From Geodermatophilaceae bacterium NBWT11 (GTDB lineage Bacteria; Actinomycetota; Actinomycetes; Mycobacteriales; Geodermatophilaceae): a stretch of DNA of 64,000 nt. The notes beneath the pieces were generated by a model. That model saw only the letters and a list, made by a program, of their open reading frames with translations. It had not been told where the DNA came from and searched no databases. The stretch lies in the NCBI GenBank assembly GCA_014218215.1, contig CP043652.1, positions 3,038,001 to 3,102,000 on the forward strand, written 5' to 3'. The translations under genes were made by a program, and so were the position numbers. Positions 41,939-49,425 of the stretch are shown here, one piece after another; the first letter of the stretch is position 1, and every line of letters begins with the position of its first letter.

Positions 41939-43443
41939 GACGGGTCCTCCCGGACGACGGGGTGGCGGGTGAAGAGAGCAGGTGCCGACATCGCCCACAG
42001 GTGCATGACGGCGTAGGAGCGCCAGGGCCGCCACCGGGTAGCGGCGTCGGCGTCGGAGCTGCCCAGGGCGACCAGGCTCTTGCGCAGGGCGAGGTCACCG
42101 GGCAGCCAGACGTCGGGGTCGCCCAGTCCGCGCAACGCCACCAGGGCGACCGTCCACGGCCCGACCCCGGGGACGGCGAGCAGCGCCTTCCCGGCCGCGG
42201 CGCGGTCGGTGCCCGGCCCCAGGTCGATGTCGCCGCCGGTGAGTCCCCCGGCCAGGGCGTGCACGGTGCGGCGGCGGGCCTGGGTGAGGCCGATGGCAGC
42301 GAGGTCGGCGTCCGCCAGCGCCTCGGGCCGGGGGAAGACGTGGGTGAGGGTGCCGACGGGCTCGGCGAGCGGGGTGCCGGCCGCGGTCACGAGGCGGGCG
42401 GTGAAGGTGCGCGCGCCGGCGAGGGAGACGTGCTGGCCCAGCACGGAGCGGACGGCGGCCTCGGCGGCGTCCGGCGCGGCCGGGACCCGGCGGCCGGGGG
42501 CGGCCCGCACCAGCTCGGTCAGCGCGGGGTCGGTCGCCAGGACGTCGTCCACCGCGGTCGGGTCGGCGTCGAGGTCCAGCAGCCGCCGGCAGCGCGCGAC
42601 GGCGACCCCGAGGTCGCGCAGCTCGGTCAGCTGCAGCCGGGCGGTGACCGAGGAGCCGTCCGCGCCGGGGGAGAGCCGGACGACCCCGGGCCCGTGCGGC
42701 AGGTCCAGCACCCGGGAAAACGTCTCGCCGTCCCACTCCTCGAGCCCGGCGACGGCGTGCCCGCCCAGGAAGAGCAGCACCTCGTCGGCGGCGAACGGGG
42801 CGCGGGCAGCCAGCCTCAGGGTGAGCCACCCCGAGGGTCCCGACGCCGGGGTCGCCGAGCCCCGCAGCTCCGAGGGGGTGGTCGCGAAGACCTCGCGGAC
42901 GGTGTCGTTGAACTGCCGCACGCTGGCGAAACCGGCGGCGAACGCGACCTCGGCCATCGGCAGCGTGGTGGTCTCGACGAGCACCCGCGCCGTCTGGGCC
43001 CGCTGGGCGCGGGCGAGCGCCAACGGCCCGACCCCGAGCTCGCCGACGAGCAGCCGGTGCAGCTGGCGCTCGGAGTACCCGAGGGTCGCGGCGAGCCCGG
43101 CGACACCGGTGCGCTCGACCTCGCCGTCCCCGATCAGCCGGACGGCGCGGGCGACGACATCGGCGCGCACGTCCCACTCCGGGGAACCGGGGACGGCGTC
43201 CGGGCGGCACCGGCGGCAGGCCCGGAACCCGGCGGCCTGGGCGCCGGCGGCGGTGGCGTGGAAGGAGACGTTGCCCGGCAGTGGGGTGCGGGCCGGGCAG
43301 GAGGGCCGGCAGTAGATGCCGGTGGTGTGGACGGCGGTGAAGAACCAGCCGTCGAAACGGGCGTCCCGGCTGGAGACCGCGCGGTAGCAGCGCTCGTCGT
43401 CGAGGGCTCGGCCCTCCAGCAGCTCGGTCACGGCACCGAGCAT
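41935..43443 (-). CDS. Ada zinc domain / AraC HTH / AlkA glycosylase fusion
   Basis: 502 residues from ATG at 43443. The N-terminal Ada metal-binding domain (about 15-90) has all four cysteines (YCRPSCPAR and FRACRRCRP). An AraC-type HTH follows (about 95-190, LAATLGYSERQLHRLLVGEL; AEVAFAAGFASVRQFNDTVR). The C-terminal AlkA domain (about 200-502) has the HhH motif ALLAVPGVGPWTVALVALRG and a downstream Asp (PDVWLPGDLALRKSL). It probably senses methyl phosphotriesters and excises 3-alkyladenines. Unlike Ada, the methylguanine domain is a separate protein, encoded next door as Ogt. Confidence 0.93.
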   Translation of the reverse strand: MLGAVTELLEGRALDDERCYRAVSSRDARFDGWFFTAVHTTGIYCRPSCPARTPLPGNVSFHATAAGAQAAGFRACRRCRPDAVPGSPEWDVRADVVARAVRLIGDGEVERTGVAGLAATLGYSERQLHRLLVGELGVGPLALARAQRAQTARVLVETTTLPMAEVAFAAGFASVRQFNDTVREVFATTPSELRGSATPASGPSGWLTLRLAARAPFAADEVLLFLGGHAVAGLEEWDGETFSRVLDLPHGPGVVRLSPGADGSSVTARLQLTELRDLGVAVARCRRLLDLDADPTAVDDVLATDPALTELVRAAPGRRVPAAPDAAEAAVRSVLGQHVSLAGARTFTARLVTAAGTPLAEPVGTLTHVFPRPEALADADLAAIGLTQARRRTVHALAGGLTGGDIDLGPGTDRAAAGKALLAVPGVGPWTVALVALRGLGDPDVWLPGDLALRKSLVALGSSDADAATRWRPWRSYAVMHLWAMSAPALFTRHPVVREDPS

Positions 43444-43505
43444 GCCAGCGGCCACCGACCGGGTCTGGCGGGTTTCGGACGTGACGGCAGGTGTCCCGGA
43501 CCCCG

Positions 43506-43520
43506 TACCCTGGTCCGACG
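43506..43520 (+). promoter_or_regulatory. -10 element of a probably leaderless ychF transcript
   Basis: TACCCT (43506-43511) lies eight bases before the G of the ychF GTG. No SD is present, so transcription would begin at or next to the start codon. Confidence 0.5.
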
Positions 43521-44593
43521 TGGCTCTCTCCATCGGCATCGTCGGCCTGCCCAACGTCGGCAAGTCCACGCTGTTCAACGCGTTGACCAAGAACGACGTG
43601 CTCGCAGCGAACTACCCGTTCGCGACGATCGAGCCCAACGTCGGCGTGGTCGGCGTCCCCGACGAGCGGATCGCGAAGCTCGCCGAGGTGTTCGGCAGCA
43701 CCAAGCAGATCCCGGCCACGGTGTCCTTCGTCGACATCGCCGGCATCGTCCGCGGCGCCAGCGAGGGGCAGGGGCTGGGCAACAAGTTCCTGGCCAACAT
43801 CCGCGAGTCCGATGCGATCTGCCAGGTCATCCGGGTGTTCAGCGACCCCGACGTCGTCCACGTCGACGGCAAGGTCTCCCCGAAGGACGACATCGAGACC
43901 ATCAACACCGAGCTCCTCCTCGCCGACCTGCAGACGCTGGAGAAGGCGGTGCCGCGGCTGGAGAAGGAGATGCGCAAGGACAAGGACCGCAAGGCGCTCT
44001 ACGACGCCGCGGTCGCCGCGCAGGAGGTGCTGGACACCGGGAAGACGCTCTTCTCCGCAGGGGTGGACTCCGAGCCGCTGCGCGAGCTCGGTCTCATGAC
44101 CACCAAGCCGTTCCTCTACGTCTTCAACGTCGACAGCGACGAGCTCACCAACACCGAGCTGCTCGACGAGCTGCGGGCCCTCGTGGCGCCGGCCGAGGCG
44201 ATCGTGCTGGACGCGCAGACCGAGGCCGAGCTGGCCGAGCTCCCGGACGACGAGGCCGCCGAGCTGCTGGCCGCGGTCGGCCAGGACGAGCCCGGCCTGC
44301 ACCAGCTCGCCCGGGTCGGCTTCGCCACCCTGGGCCTGCAGACCTACCTGACCGCCGGCCCGAAGGAGTCCCGGGCCTGGACGATCCCGGTGGGGGCCAC
44401 CGCGCCCCAGGCTGCCGGGGTCATCCACACCGACTTCCAGCGCGGCTTCATCAAGGCCGAGGTCGTCTCCTTCGACGACATCGTCGCCGCCGGGTCGATG
44501 GCCGCGGCCAAGACCAAGGGCCAGGTGCGCATCGAGGGCAAGGAGTACGTCATGGCCGACGGCGACGTGGTGGAGTTCCGCTTCAACGTCTGA
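43520..44593 (+). CDS. ychF: Redox-regulated ATPase/GTPase YchF
   Basis: 357 residues from GTG (VALSIGIVGLPNVGKSTLFN). P-loop GLPNVGKST, G3 motif DIAGIVRGASEGQGLGNKFL and the NVDSDE motif that gives ATP preference in the Obg-like YchF/OLA1 family. A coiled-coil hairpin (about 130-200) and a C-terminal TGS domain (FQRGFIKAEVVSFDDIV, KGQVRIEGKEYVMADGDVVE) complete it. It binds ribosomes and modulates stress responses. An integrase gene starts directly downstream, so the 3' flank of ychF seems to be an insertion site. Confidence 0.96.
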   Translation: MALSIGIVGLPNVGKSTLFNALTKNDVLAANYPFATIEPNVGVVGVPDERIAKLAEVFGSTKQIPATVSFVDIAGIVRGASEGQGLGNKFLANIRESDAICQVIRVFSDPDVVHVDGKVSPKDDIETINTELLLADLQTLEKAVPRLEKEMRKDKDRKALYDAAVAAQEVLDTGKTLFSAGVDSEPLRELGLMTTKPFLYVFNVDSDELTNTELLDELRALVAPAEAIVLDAQTEAELAELPDDEAAELLAAVGQDEPGLHQLARVGFATLGLQTYLTAGPKESRAWTIPVGATAPQAAGVIHTDFQRGFIKAEVVSFDDIVAAGSMAAAKTKGQVRIEGKEYVMADGDVVEFRFNV

Positions 44594-44629
44594 TATGGGA
44601 CAAACCTGCAGGTCAGAGACTCGCAAGGG

Positions 44630-45733
44630 TCATCTAGTCCGCAGATAGTCCGCAGAAAAGTCGAGAGAGGCTGCCATCAGACCCTCCGTGGCAGCCCGGG
44701 TGCGGTCTTCTGCGTCTGGCCACAGGTGGCCGTAGGTGTTCAGAGTGGTGGTCGCTGAGGCGTGCCCCAGGGCCCGCTGGACCGTGACGACGTCGCACCC
44801 TGAGGCGATCAGCCCGGACGCGAAGAAGTGCCGGAGGTCGTGCAACCGGACGCCGGTCAGACCGGCCGCCGTGCACGCCCTGCGCCACTGGTGACCGACG
44901 GTGTTCTGGTGCGGCGGCGAGCCGGTCGGGGTGGCAAAGAGCCATCTGTCGCGGCCGCCGTCGGGAACGTGTGCCTCGATGTGCGCAGCGAGCAGGGTCA
45001 GCAGTCGCTCCGGGACGACCACTGTGCGTTCGGACCCGTGCTTCGGCGCCCGGATCTCGGCGGCGCCGTCCGGGCCTCGCTGCACTTGGCGAGACACCAG
45101 GACCCGCCGCCGAAGGAAGTCGACGTCACCCACCTGCAGGGCGGCGGCCTCCCCCAGCCGAAGGCCTCCGAAGGCGCAGATCGCGATGAACGCGGCAAAT
45201 CGCTCGTGGGCCACTGCCAGGAGTCGGCCGACCTCCGGCGGCGTCGGGATGGTCATCGCGTGCTCGTGACGTCGCCGGCGAGGGAGTGTCACCCCGTCGC
45301 TGGGGTCGGTCGCGATGACCCGGTCGCGGACGGCTCCCCGCAGCACGGACCGGACGTTCTGGACGCGCGTGTGGACGGTCCCCGGTGCCAAGCCGCGAGC
45401 GGACATCTGCTTGACCCACGACTCGAGGTGCGAGCGCCGGAGCAGGCGGAGCTCGACGTCAGCGAACGTCGCTGTCCGGACCGCGAGGTCCATCGCCAAC
45501 TCGGTGCCAGGGGCCCAGACCTGCCGGGCGGACCACACGGCGTAGAACGCCGAGAGGGTGACACGACCGGCTCCGGGGTCGACGTACATGCCGGTGACGA
45601 CGGTGGCGGTGACCTCGTCCAGCCAGCGCTGGGCATCGGTCTTCCGGCCGAAGTGCCGGGCGTGCTCCTTGTCAGCGTCGTCCCGGTAGCGGGCTCGCCA
45701 CCGACCGTCCTCCCGGCGGGCGATGCTGGCCAC
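44630..45733 (-). CDS. Tyrosine site-specific integrase
   Basis: 367 residues from GTG with GGGAG five bases ahead. An N-terminal arm-type and SAM-like domain (LSAFYAVWSARQVWAPGTEL) is followed by the catalytic domain. Active-site residues are Arg in FGGLRLGEAAALQV, His-x-x-Arg in RLHDLRHFFASGLI, the second His in ALGHASATTTLNTY and the Tyr in NTYGHLWP. It should integrate and excise the neighbouring element. It lies 37 bases after ychF, points toward it, and its 3' end carries an 11-bp tandem repeat that could belong to an att site. Confidence 0.95.
   Translation of the reverse strand: MASIARREDGRWRARYRDDADKEHARHFGRKTDAQRWLDEVTATVVTGMYVDPGAGRVTLSAFYAVWSARQVWAPGTELAMDLAVRTATFADVELRLLRRSHLESWVKQMSARGLAPGTVHTRVQNVRSVLRGAVRDRVIATDPSDGVTLPRRRRHEHAMTIPTPPEVGRLLAVAHERFAAFIAICAFGGLRLGEAAALQVGDVDFLRRRVLVSRQVQRGPDGAAEIRAPKHGSERTVVVPERLLTLLAAHIEAHVPDGGRDRWLFATPTGSPPHQNTVGHQWRRACTAAGLTGVRLHDLRHFFASGLIASGCDVVTVQRALGHASATTTLNTYGHLWPDAEDRTRAATEGLMAASLDFSADYLRTR
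44635..44656. repeat. 11-bp tandem repeat at the element edge
   Basis: TAGTCCGCAGA occurs twice head to tail, inside the last codons of the integrase. Candidate recombinase-binding or attachment-site sequence; no second att copy was found in the window. Confidence 0.5.
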
Positions 45734-45763
45734 GACGCTCCCTCTGTCGCTCAGGTGCCGGTA

Positions 45764-45801
45764 GTCGGACCGGCCAGATCAGCGTGCCCGGCCGGTCCGA
45801 C
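45764..45801 (-). terminator. 12-bp perfect inverted repeat between excisionase and integrase genes
   Basis: GTCGGACCGGCC pairs perfectly with GGCCGGTCCGAC around a 14-base loop. It may end the excisionase transcript or serve as a recombinase binding site. The function is not determined by sequence alone. Confidence 0.5.
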
Positions 45802-45832
45802 AGTCGCTAGGCCCGACGTGGGATCGGTGGAG

Positions 45833-46030
45833 TCAGGAAGTGCTGGGGGTGACCTGAGCAGCCACCTTCTCCTGCCACCAGCGGTCGCAGACGGTCTCGT
45901 CGTAGAGCACCCGACGGCCGACCCGGACGCCGCTCGGGCCGATGCCGACGTGCCTCCAGTAGCGGACGGTGGCCGGGCTCGTGCGGAAGCGGGTCGCCAC
46001 CTCTTCGGTGGTCAGCAGTCGAGCGGACAC
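45833..46030 (-). CDS. Excisionase-like MerR/AlpA-type HTH protein
   Basis: 65 residues from GTG, chosen because GAGGAG lies six bases upstream. The sequence RLLTTEEVATRFRTSPATVR followed by YWRHVGIGPSGVRVGRRVLY is a winged HTH of the excisionase/AlpA kind, with the usual DETVCDRWW tail. It is 99 bases upstream of the integrase in the same direction, the normal arrangement for an xis-int pair directing excision of a mobile element. Confidence 0.85.
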   Translation of the reverse strand: MSARLLTTEEVATRFRTSPATVRYWRHVGIGPSGVRVGRRVLYDETVCDRWWQEKVAAQVTPSTS

Positions 46031-46391
46031 GGGCAGCTCCTCGATCTGAGACGACGCCGCTCGCCAGATGAGGAGCGGGACTCGCAGCAGGCGTCGACCG
46101 GCATCAGTCGCTGTCAACCAGCCGCGGTCAGTCGCCTCCGCGGGGACGTCACCCCGATGTCACCCCACGTCCATCGAGGCCGGCCAGAGCTGAGAGCCAC
46201 CATGCCGCTCCCGCCCAGCGAGGCCCACTGACCGTCCCGCGCCCGCAGGTTCCGTCCGCGCAGCTGCGGTCGAGCGCCTCATCCCTGCTCCGCCAGGCGG
46301 CCAGTGGCGCTGCGCGGGGCCCGACCTGTTCTACGGCTGCGGGGCCTCGTTCTCCCGTCCAGCGAAGACCGGAGCCCCGGGTCACGAGCTT
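46031..46391. other. Gene-poor stretch between excisionase-like gene and zinc-finger gene
   Basis: About 360 bases with no convincing gene on either strand. It holds the SD of the excisionase-like gene and a short direct repeat of GTCACCCC near 46148-46163. It probably includes the promoter of the xis-int unit. Confidence 0.4.
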
Positions 46392-46943
46392 TCATCGGCC
46401 TCGCCTCCCAGCGGGCCATCGGCGCTCGAGAGCTGCGTAGAGATCACGCACAACGGTGGACAACTCGGCCAAATGCCGGTCGTAGATCAGACCCCGGTCC
46501 AGCTGACGGGTGAGCTCGCTGAGCAAAGCCGGCCAGTCCCGGCGACCTGACGAGGGTGGGGGCTCAGACCGTGCGGGCACCTCGACCACCCGCTCGATGA
46601 TCGTGACGGCACTCAAGCCGGCGGCAGCTGCTCGCCGTTGCTCCCAGGCCCGTTGACGGCAGGCTGCCGAACACCACTTCGCTACGGGTCCCCGTGACTT
46701 GGGTGTGATGGGTCCGGTGCACCACCCACAAGCCGTTGCCGCTTCGCGGCGGCGGTCGGCTGGGACGGGCCCATCGGCAAAGCGTGCGCCTGTGGCGGGT
46801 TCGACGAGGGTTTTTGGCAACTCGGTGCGGCGCTTCCTCTCCCGCTCGCGGCGATTCTCCTGCTGACGACGGGAGTAGGGACTGGGCATGCCCAGAGGGG
46901 GTGCCGGAAAGCCCGACAACCTGTCACGACGAGTGGTTGTCAC
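46392..46943 (-). CDS. Small zinc-finger-like protein of the element
   Basis: 183 residues from GTG, or 165 from an internal ATG (MPSPYSRRQQ). The centre has CGWCTGPITPKSRGPVAKWC and SAACRQRAWEQRRAA, a C-x2-C...C-x3-C pattern likely to bind zinc. The flanks are Arg-rich. The C-terminal part is helical (WPALLSELTRQLDRGLIYDR). Similar small Cys-knuckle proteins occur on actinobacterial mobile elements, but I cannot assign a function. DNA or RNA binding is a guess from the charge. Confidence 0.6.
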   Translation of the reverse strand: MTTTRRDRLSGFPAPPLGMPSPYSRRQQENRRERERKRRTELPKTLVEPATGARFADGPVPADRRREAATACGWCTGPITPKSRGPVAKWCSAACRQRAWEQRRAAAAGLSAVTIIERVVEVPARSEPPPSSGRRDWPALLSELTRQLDRGLIYDRHLAELSTVVRDLYAALERRWPAGRRGR

Positions 46944-46970
46944 CCGTGGTGCATGAGGTGTGTCGTCGCT

Positions 46971-47100
46971 GGTCTTGGTCTTGGTCTTGGTCTTGGTCTT
47001 GGTCTTGGTCTTGGTCTTGGTCTTGGTCTTGGTCTTGGTCTTGGTCTTGGTCTTGGTCTTGGTCTTGGTCTTGGGTCTTGGGTCTTGGGTCTTGGGTCTT
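46971..47100. repeat. Hexanucleotide microsatellite (GGTCTT)17 plus (GGGTCTT)4
   Basis: Seventeen perfect GGTCTT units (46971-47072) run straight into four GGGTCTT units (47073-47100), then degenerate copies. No coding role is convincing: frames across it give Ser-Trp or Arg-Pro dipeptide runs. It occupies most of the 378-base gap between the zinc-finger gene and the next plus-strand gene, in which I see nothing else. Confidence 0.95.
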
Positions 47101-47321
47101 GGTCGTGGTCTTGATCGTGGTCTTGGTCTGGAGTCCTAGTTCTCGTCGTCTCGGGTGGACTCAAGCTCACCTCGAGGGTCGGACAGGCCACTAGCACCAG
47201 TCCCTTCCCGCCACCCCGGCCGCTCCACGTTGTCACCCCGATTGCGCGGCGGTGCGACTGCTGCTGCGGTGGAAAGGGTCGGTCCGGCCGCTGTCGGACC
47301 CCGGCCCTACGGTCCCCGCCG

Positions 47322-47621
47322 ATGGACAACCGCACCGTGGACCCACCCCGCCCGGTGTGGGTCACCAAACCGCGGTTCTCCAGCGTCGACGACGTCCAAC
47401 CTGGGCTGCTCTACGCCTGGGAACGCGACCGGTACGCACCCATCTGGCGGGCCCGGGTGTGGTGTCTGCGGGAGACCGCACCGGGCTTCCCCGGATCAGA
47501 CTTCCGCGGCACAGTCGTCGCCAGCCGCGTCGCCCCTCGCGACCCCATCACCCACTGGTCGGTGGCCATCGACGGCGCACCCCAGGCCGCAGTCGCCGTT
47601 CCGGCCGGCAGCTTCGCCTGA
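47322..47621 (+). CDS. Small uncharacterised protein
   Basis: 99 residues from ATG. Beta-rich, with Trp-containing segments (VWVTKPRFSSVDDVQPGLLY, YAPIWRARVWCLRETAPGFP, THWSVAIDGAPQAAVAVPAG), suggesting a small SH3- or Tudor-like fold, but no family is recognised. No signal peptide or membrane segment. No clear SD. It lies inside the mobile-element region. Confidence 0.6.
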   Translation: MDNRTVDPPRPVWVTKPRFSSVDDVQPGLLYAWERDRYAPIWRARVWCLRETAPGFPGSDFRGTVVASRVAPRDPITHWSVAIDGAPQAAVAVPAGSFA

Positions 47622-47753
47622 CCGGTCTGGGCACCCAGAGGGGTGGCGTCCATCCACAGACCCGCCCTGATCGGCCCGCGATGTCAGCAGGGACGGGCAG
47701 ACTCATCAGCGACCAGGCCGCCAGTTCCACCCGGAGTGAATCGAGGACCCGCT

Positions 47754-48266
47754 GTGCTGTTCGACCCCAAGGCCAGCGACTTCGAGGCCACCGACCTGGA
47801 GAACGCGCTGCTGCGCACCGCGGTCGGGGACTACGCCGCCGAAGCTGCCGTGCTGCTGCTGGCCAACGCCGGGCACTGGCTACCCCAGCTCGCCGCCGCC
47901 GGCCTCATCGCCGTCGACTACGACGACGACCCCACCGGTCCACCCACCGGACAGGCTCCCGGTGTGGGGTGGGCGTCGGTCACCTGGGTCGACATCGACG
48001 CAGCCCTCCGCGACGGGCGCATCCACGGATCCAGCGGACAGCTGCGGATCCTGCGAGCAGCGGCGTCCATCGCCGACGGCCAGGCCCTCGACCTTGGTGA
48101 CGTCGCCTCCGGCCTAGACCGCCGGCACCTGCAGCTGCTGCTGGCCGCGATCGCCCACACCGGCGGCAGCCATGAACACCGCACGCAGGACGTCTACCCC
48201 GACACCGGTGCGGTGTTCCTCAGCGATCCGTTGCCTGCGCTGCAGTCCTGGCCACCCCGCGACTGA
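47754..48266 (+). CDS. Uncharacterised protein of the element
   Basis: 170 residues from GTG, with GAGG upstream. N-terminal helices (FEATDLENALLRTAVGDYAA, EAAVLLLANAGHWLPQLAAA), then an acidic loop with YDDDPTGPPTG and the segment GWASVTWVDIDAALRDGRIH. The C-terminus is helical (SGLDRRHLQLLLAAIAHTGG). No domain recognised. It is followed after 13 bases by an HTH gene and is probably in one operon with it and the next gene. Confidence 0.7.
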   Translation: MLFDPKASDFEATDLENALLRTAVGDYAAEAAVLLLANAGHWLPQLAAAGLIAVDYDDDPTGPPTGQAPGVGWASVTWVDIDAALRDGRIHGSSGQLRILRAAASIADGQALDLGDVASGLDRRHLQLLLAAIAHTGGSHEHRTQDVYPDTGAVFLSDPLPALQSWPPRD

Positions 48267-48279
48267 GCCGGCCGCACCG

Positions 48280-48528
48280 ATGCCGCGCACCCCGAAGCCG
48301 ACCTGGGCGCCCCTGCCGGAGTTCGCCGGCACCTCCACCACCGGCCCCGCCAGAGACCGGGCGCTGCAGGACCGCCTGGAGGCCTACGTCGTGAAGGCCT
48401 ACCGGCAGGGCATGTCCATCCGCGAGATCGCCCAACTCGTCGACCGCGCCCCCACCACCGTCCACGGCGTGCTCAAGGCCCACCAGGTGCCCCGCAGTAT
48501 CCAGGGTCGACCACCGGCCCAGCCATGA
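48280..48528 (+). CDS. Small helix-turn-helix protein
   Basis: 82 residues from ATG. The C-terminal half is a clear HTH (AYRQGMSIREIAQLVDRAPT followed by TVHGVLKAHQVP) of the resolvase/homeodomain-like kind. The N-terminus is Pro-rich with an LPEFAGTSTTGPARDRALQD segment. Probably a DNA-binding regulator of the element. Its stop overlaps the next ATG by 4 bp. Confidence 0.75.
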   Translation: MPRTPKPTWAPLPEFAGTSTTGPARDRALQDRLEAYVVKAYRQGMSIREIAQLVDRAPTTVHGVLKAHQVPRSIQGRPPAQP

Positions 48529-48836
48529 CCGCGCCACCCGCAGCGCCACAACCGGGCAACCGCGCCGGTAGGGGAGTGCTGCGGGAGCTGGAGAACGCAG
48601 CCGCGGTCAAGCGGGCCGCCCGCCAGCGCATTGCAGACGCGGTCGCGCACCCGAGCGGCGACACGGCTGAGCTCGCAGAGCACCGGGCCGCCCACGACAT
48701 CGCCACCGCGCGCTGGGTCAGCCTGCTGCGCGCGGCCGAGCACGACGGGCACCCGGTGGCCGTCATCGCCCGCGCTGCCGGCGTCACCGCGGCATCGGTG
48801 CACTACCGACTGGCGGCTACCCCGCCGGCGGTCTAG
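48525..48836 (+). CDS. Small protein with C-terminal HTH-like segment
   Basis: 103 residues. Helical: LRELENAAAVKRAARQRIAD, ELAEHRAAHDIATARWVSLL, then a candidate HTH (HPVAVIARAAGVTAASVHYR). ATG overlaps the preceding HTH gene (ATGA). Function unknown; the pair may act together on DNA. Confidence 0.68.
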   Translation: MTAPPAAPQPGNRAGRGVLRELENAAAVKRAARQRIADAVAHPSGDTAELAEHRAAHDIATARWVSLLRAAEHDGHPVAVIARAAGVTAASVHYRLAATPPAV

Positions 48837-49317
48837 CTGGTGGCGATGTCACCGGGGGACAGGCCCAGGCGCAACCGCACGAAAGCAGAGGATGCCGCGA
48901 CACCCAGCGGTCAATGCTGGGTCCGCCGATACCTCGACCCACCGCCGTTGGGTCGACCCGGGGTCTTGCGGCTACGACGACTTCCAGATCGGCACCTGGC
49001 GCACCTTCCAGCTCTAGGCCCAATTGTGCGTCTAACGGCTCAAGCAGCGGTGAGATCCCGGCGCTGGAAGCACATCTGCACCCCCCCCGCGGCGGCGGCC
49101 AGTCGAGCGGCAGGTCGACTATGACCGGCGTCCCGCAGAGCGCGACCAGGTGCTGCCCCTCGCAACTGGCGATCCCCACAGCATGGGCCGGCCCGACCAT
49201 GACGTTTCGCCGGTATGTATCCCCACCAGCAGCACCGGCGTTTTGGGGCCTCGAAGGCGCGGGTTCGGAGCCACCGACGCACGCGAGGACTGTGCGCCAC
49301 GCTTGTTCAGAGGTCAC
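48817..49317 (-). CDS. Possible small Cys-knuckle protein (low confidence)
   Basis: Up to 166 residues from GTG; an internal ATG at 49200 would give 127. The segment VGPAHAVGIASCEGQHLVAL followed by CGTPVIVDLPLDWPPPRGGC resembles small actinobacterial proteins with an AHAV...CG...PW/DWPP...C pattern. The last 60 residues look less protein-like. No good SD. It overlaps the convergent HTH gene by 20 bp. If it is not real, 48837-49425 holds only a terminator. Confidence 0.4.
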   Translation of the reverse strand: MTSEQAWRTVLACVGGSEPAPSRPQNAGAAGGDTYRRNVMVGPAHAVGIASCEGQHLVALCGTPVIVDLPLDWPPPRGGCRCASSAGISPLLEPLDAQLGLELEGAPGADLEVVVAARPRVDPTAVGRGIGGPSIDRWVSRHPLLSCGCAWACPPVTSPPARPPAG

Positions 49318-49363
49318 CTACATCGCTTCAGGCAAGAACCATCAGGAGGCATCTGAACCCCTT

Positions 49364-49396
49364 GGCGGGGCGTGACCTGGGTGACCACGCCCCGCC
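49364..49396 (-). terminator. Terminator after the DUF4396 gene
   Basis: Perfect 11-bp stem GGCGGGGCGTG / CACGCCCCGCC with an 11-base loop, 29 bases past the stop of the minus-strand DUF4396 gene. Confidence 0.7.
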
Positions 49397-49425
49397 GCGG
49401 GCCTTAATTCCCGGTGGTTCGTGGC

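Noticed and set aside
42095-44626. Minus-strand 840-codon frame across the AlkA-type and ychF genes
   Set aside because: Arg/Pro-rich product without domains, overlapping two well-supported genes in other frames.
44594-44640. tRNA gene as attachment site for the integrase
   Set aside because: No cloverleaf or tRNA consensus could be recognised between ychF and the integrase gene; none was seen elsewhere in the window either.
46940-47368. Minus-strand frame across the hexamer repeat giving an Arg-Pro dipeptide run
   Set aside because: Open only because the repeat contains no stops; no SD or recognisable domain. The plus-strand Ser-Trp frame fails for the same reason.
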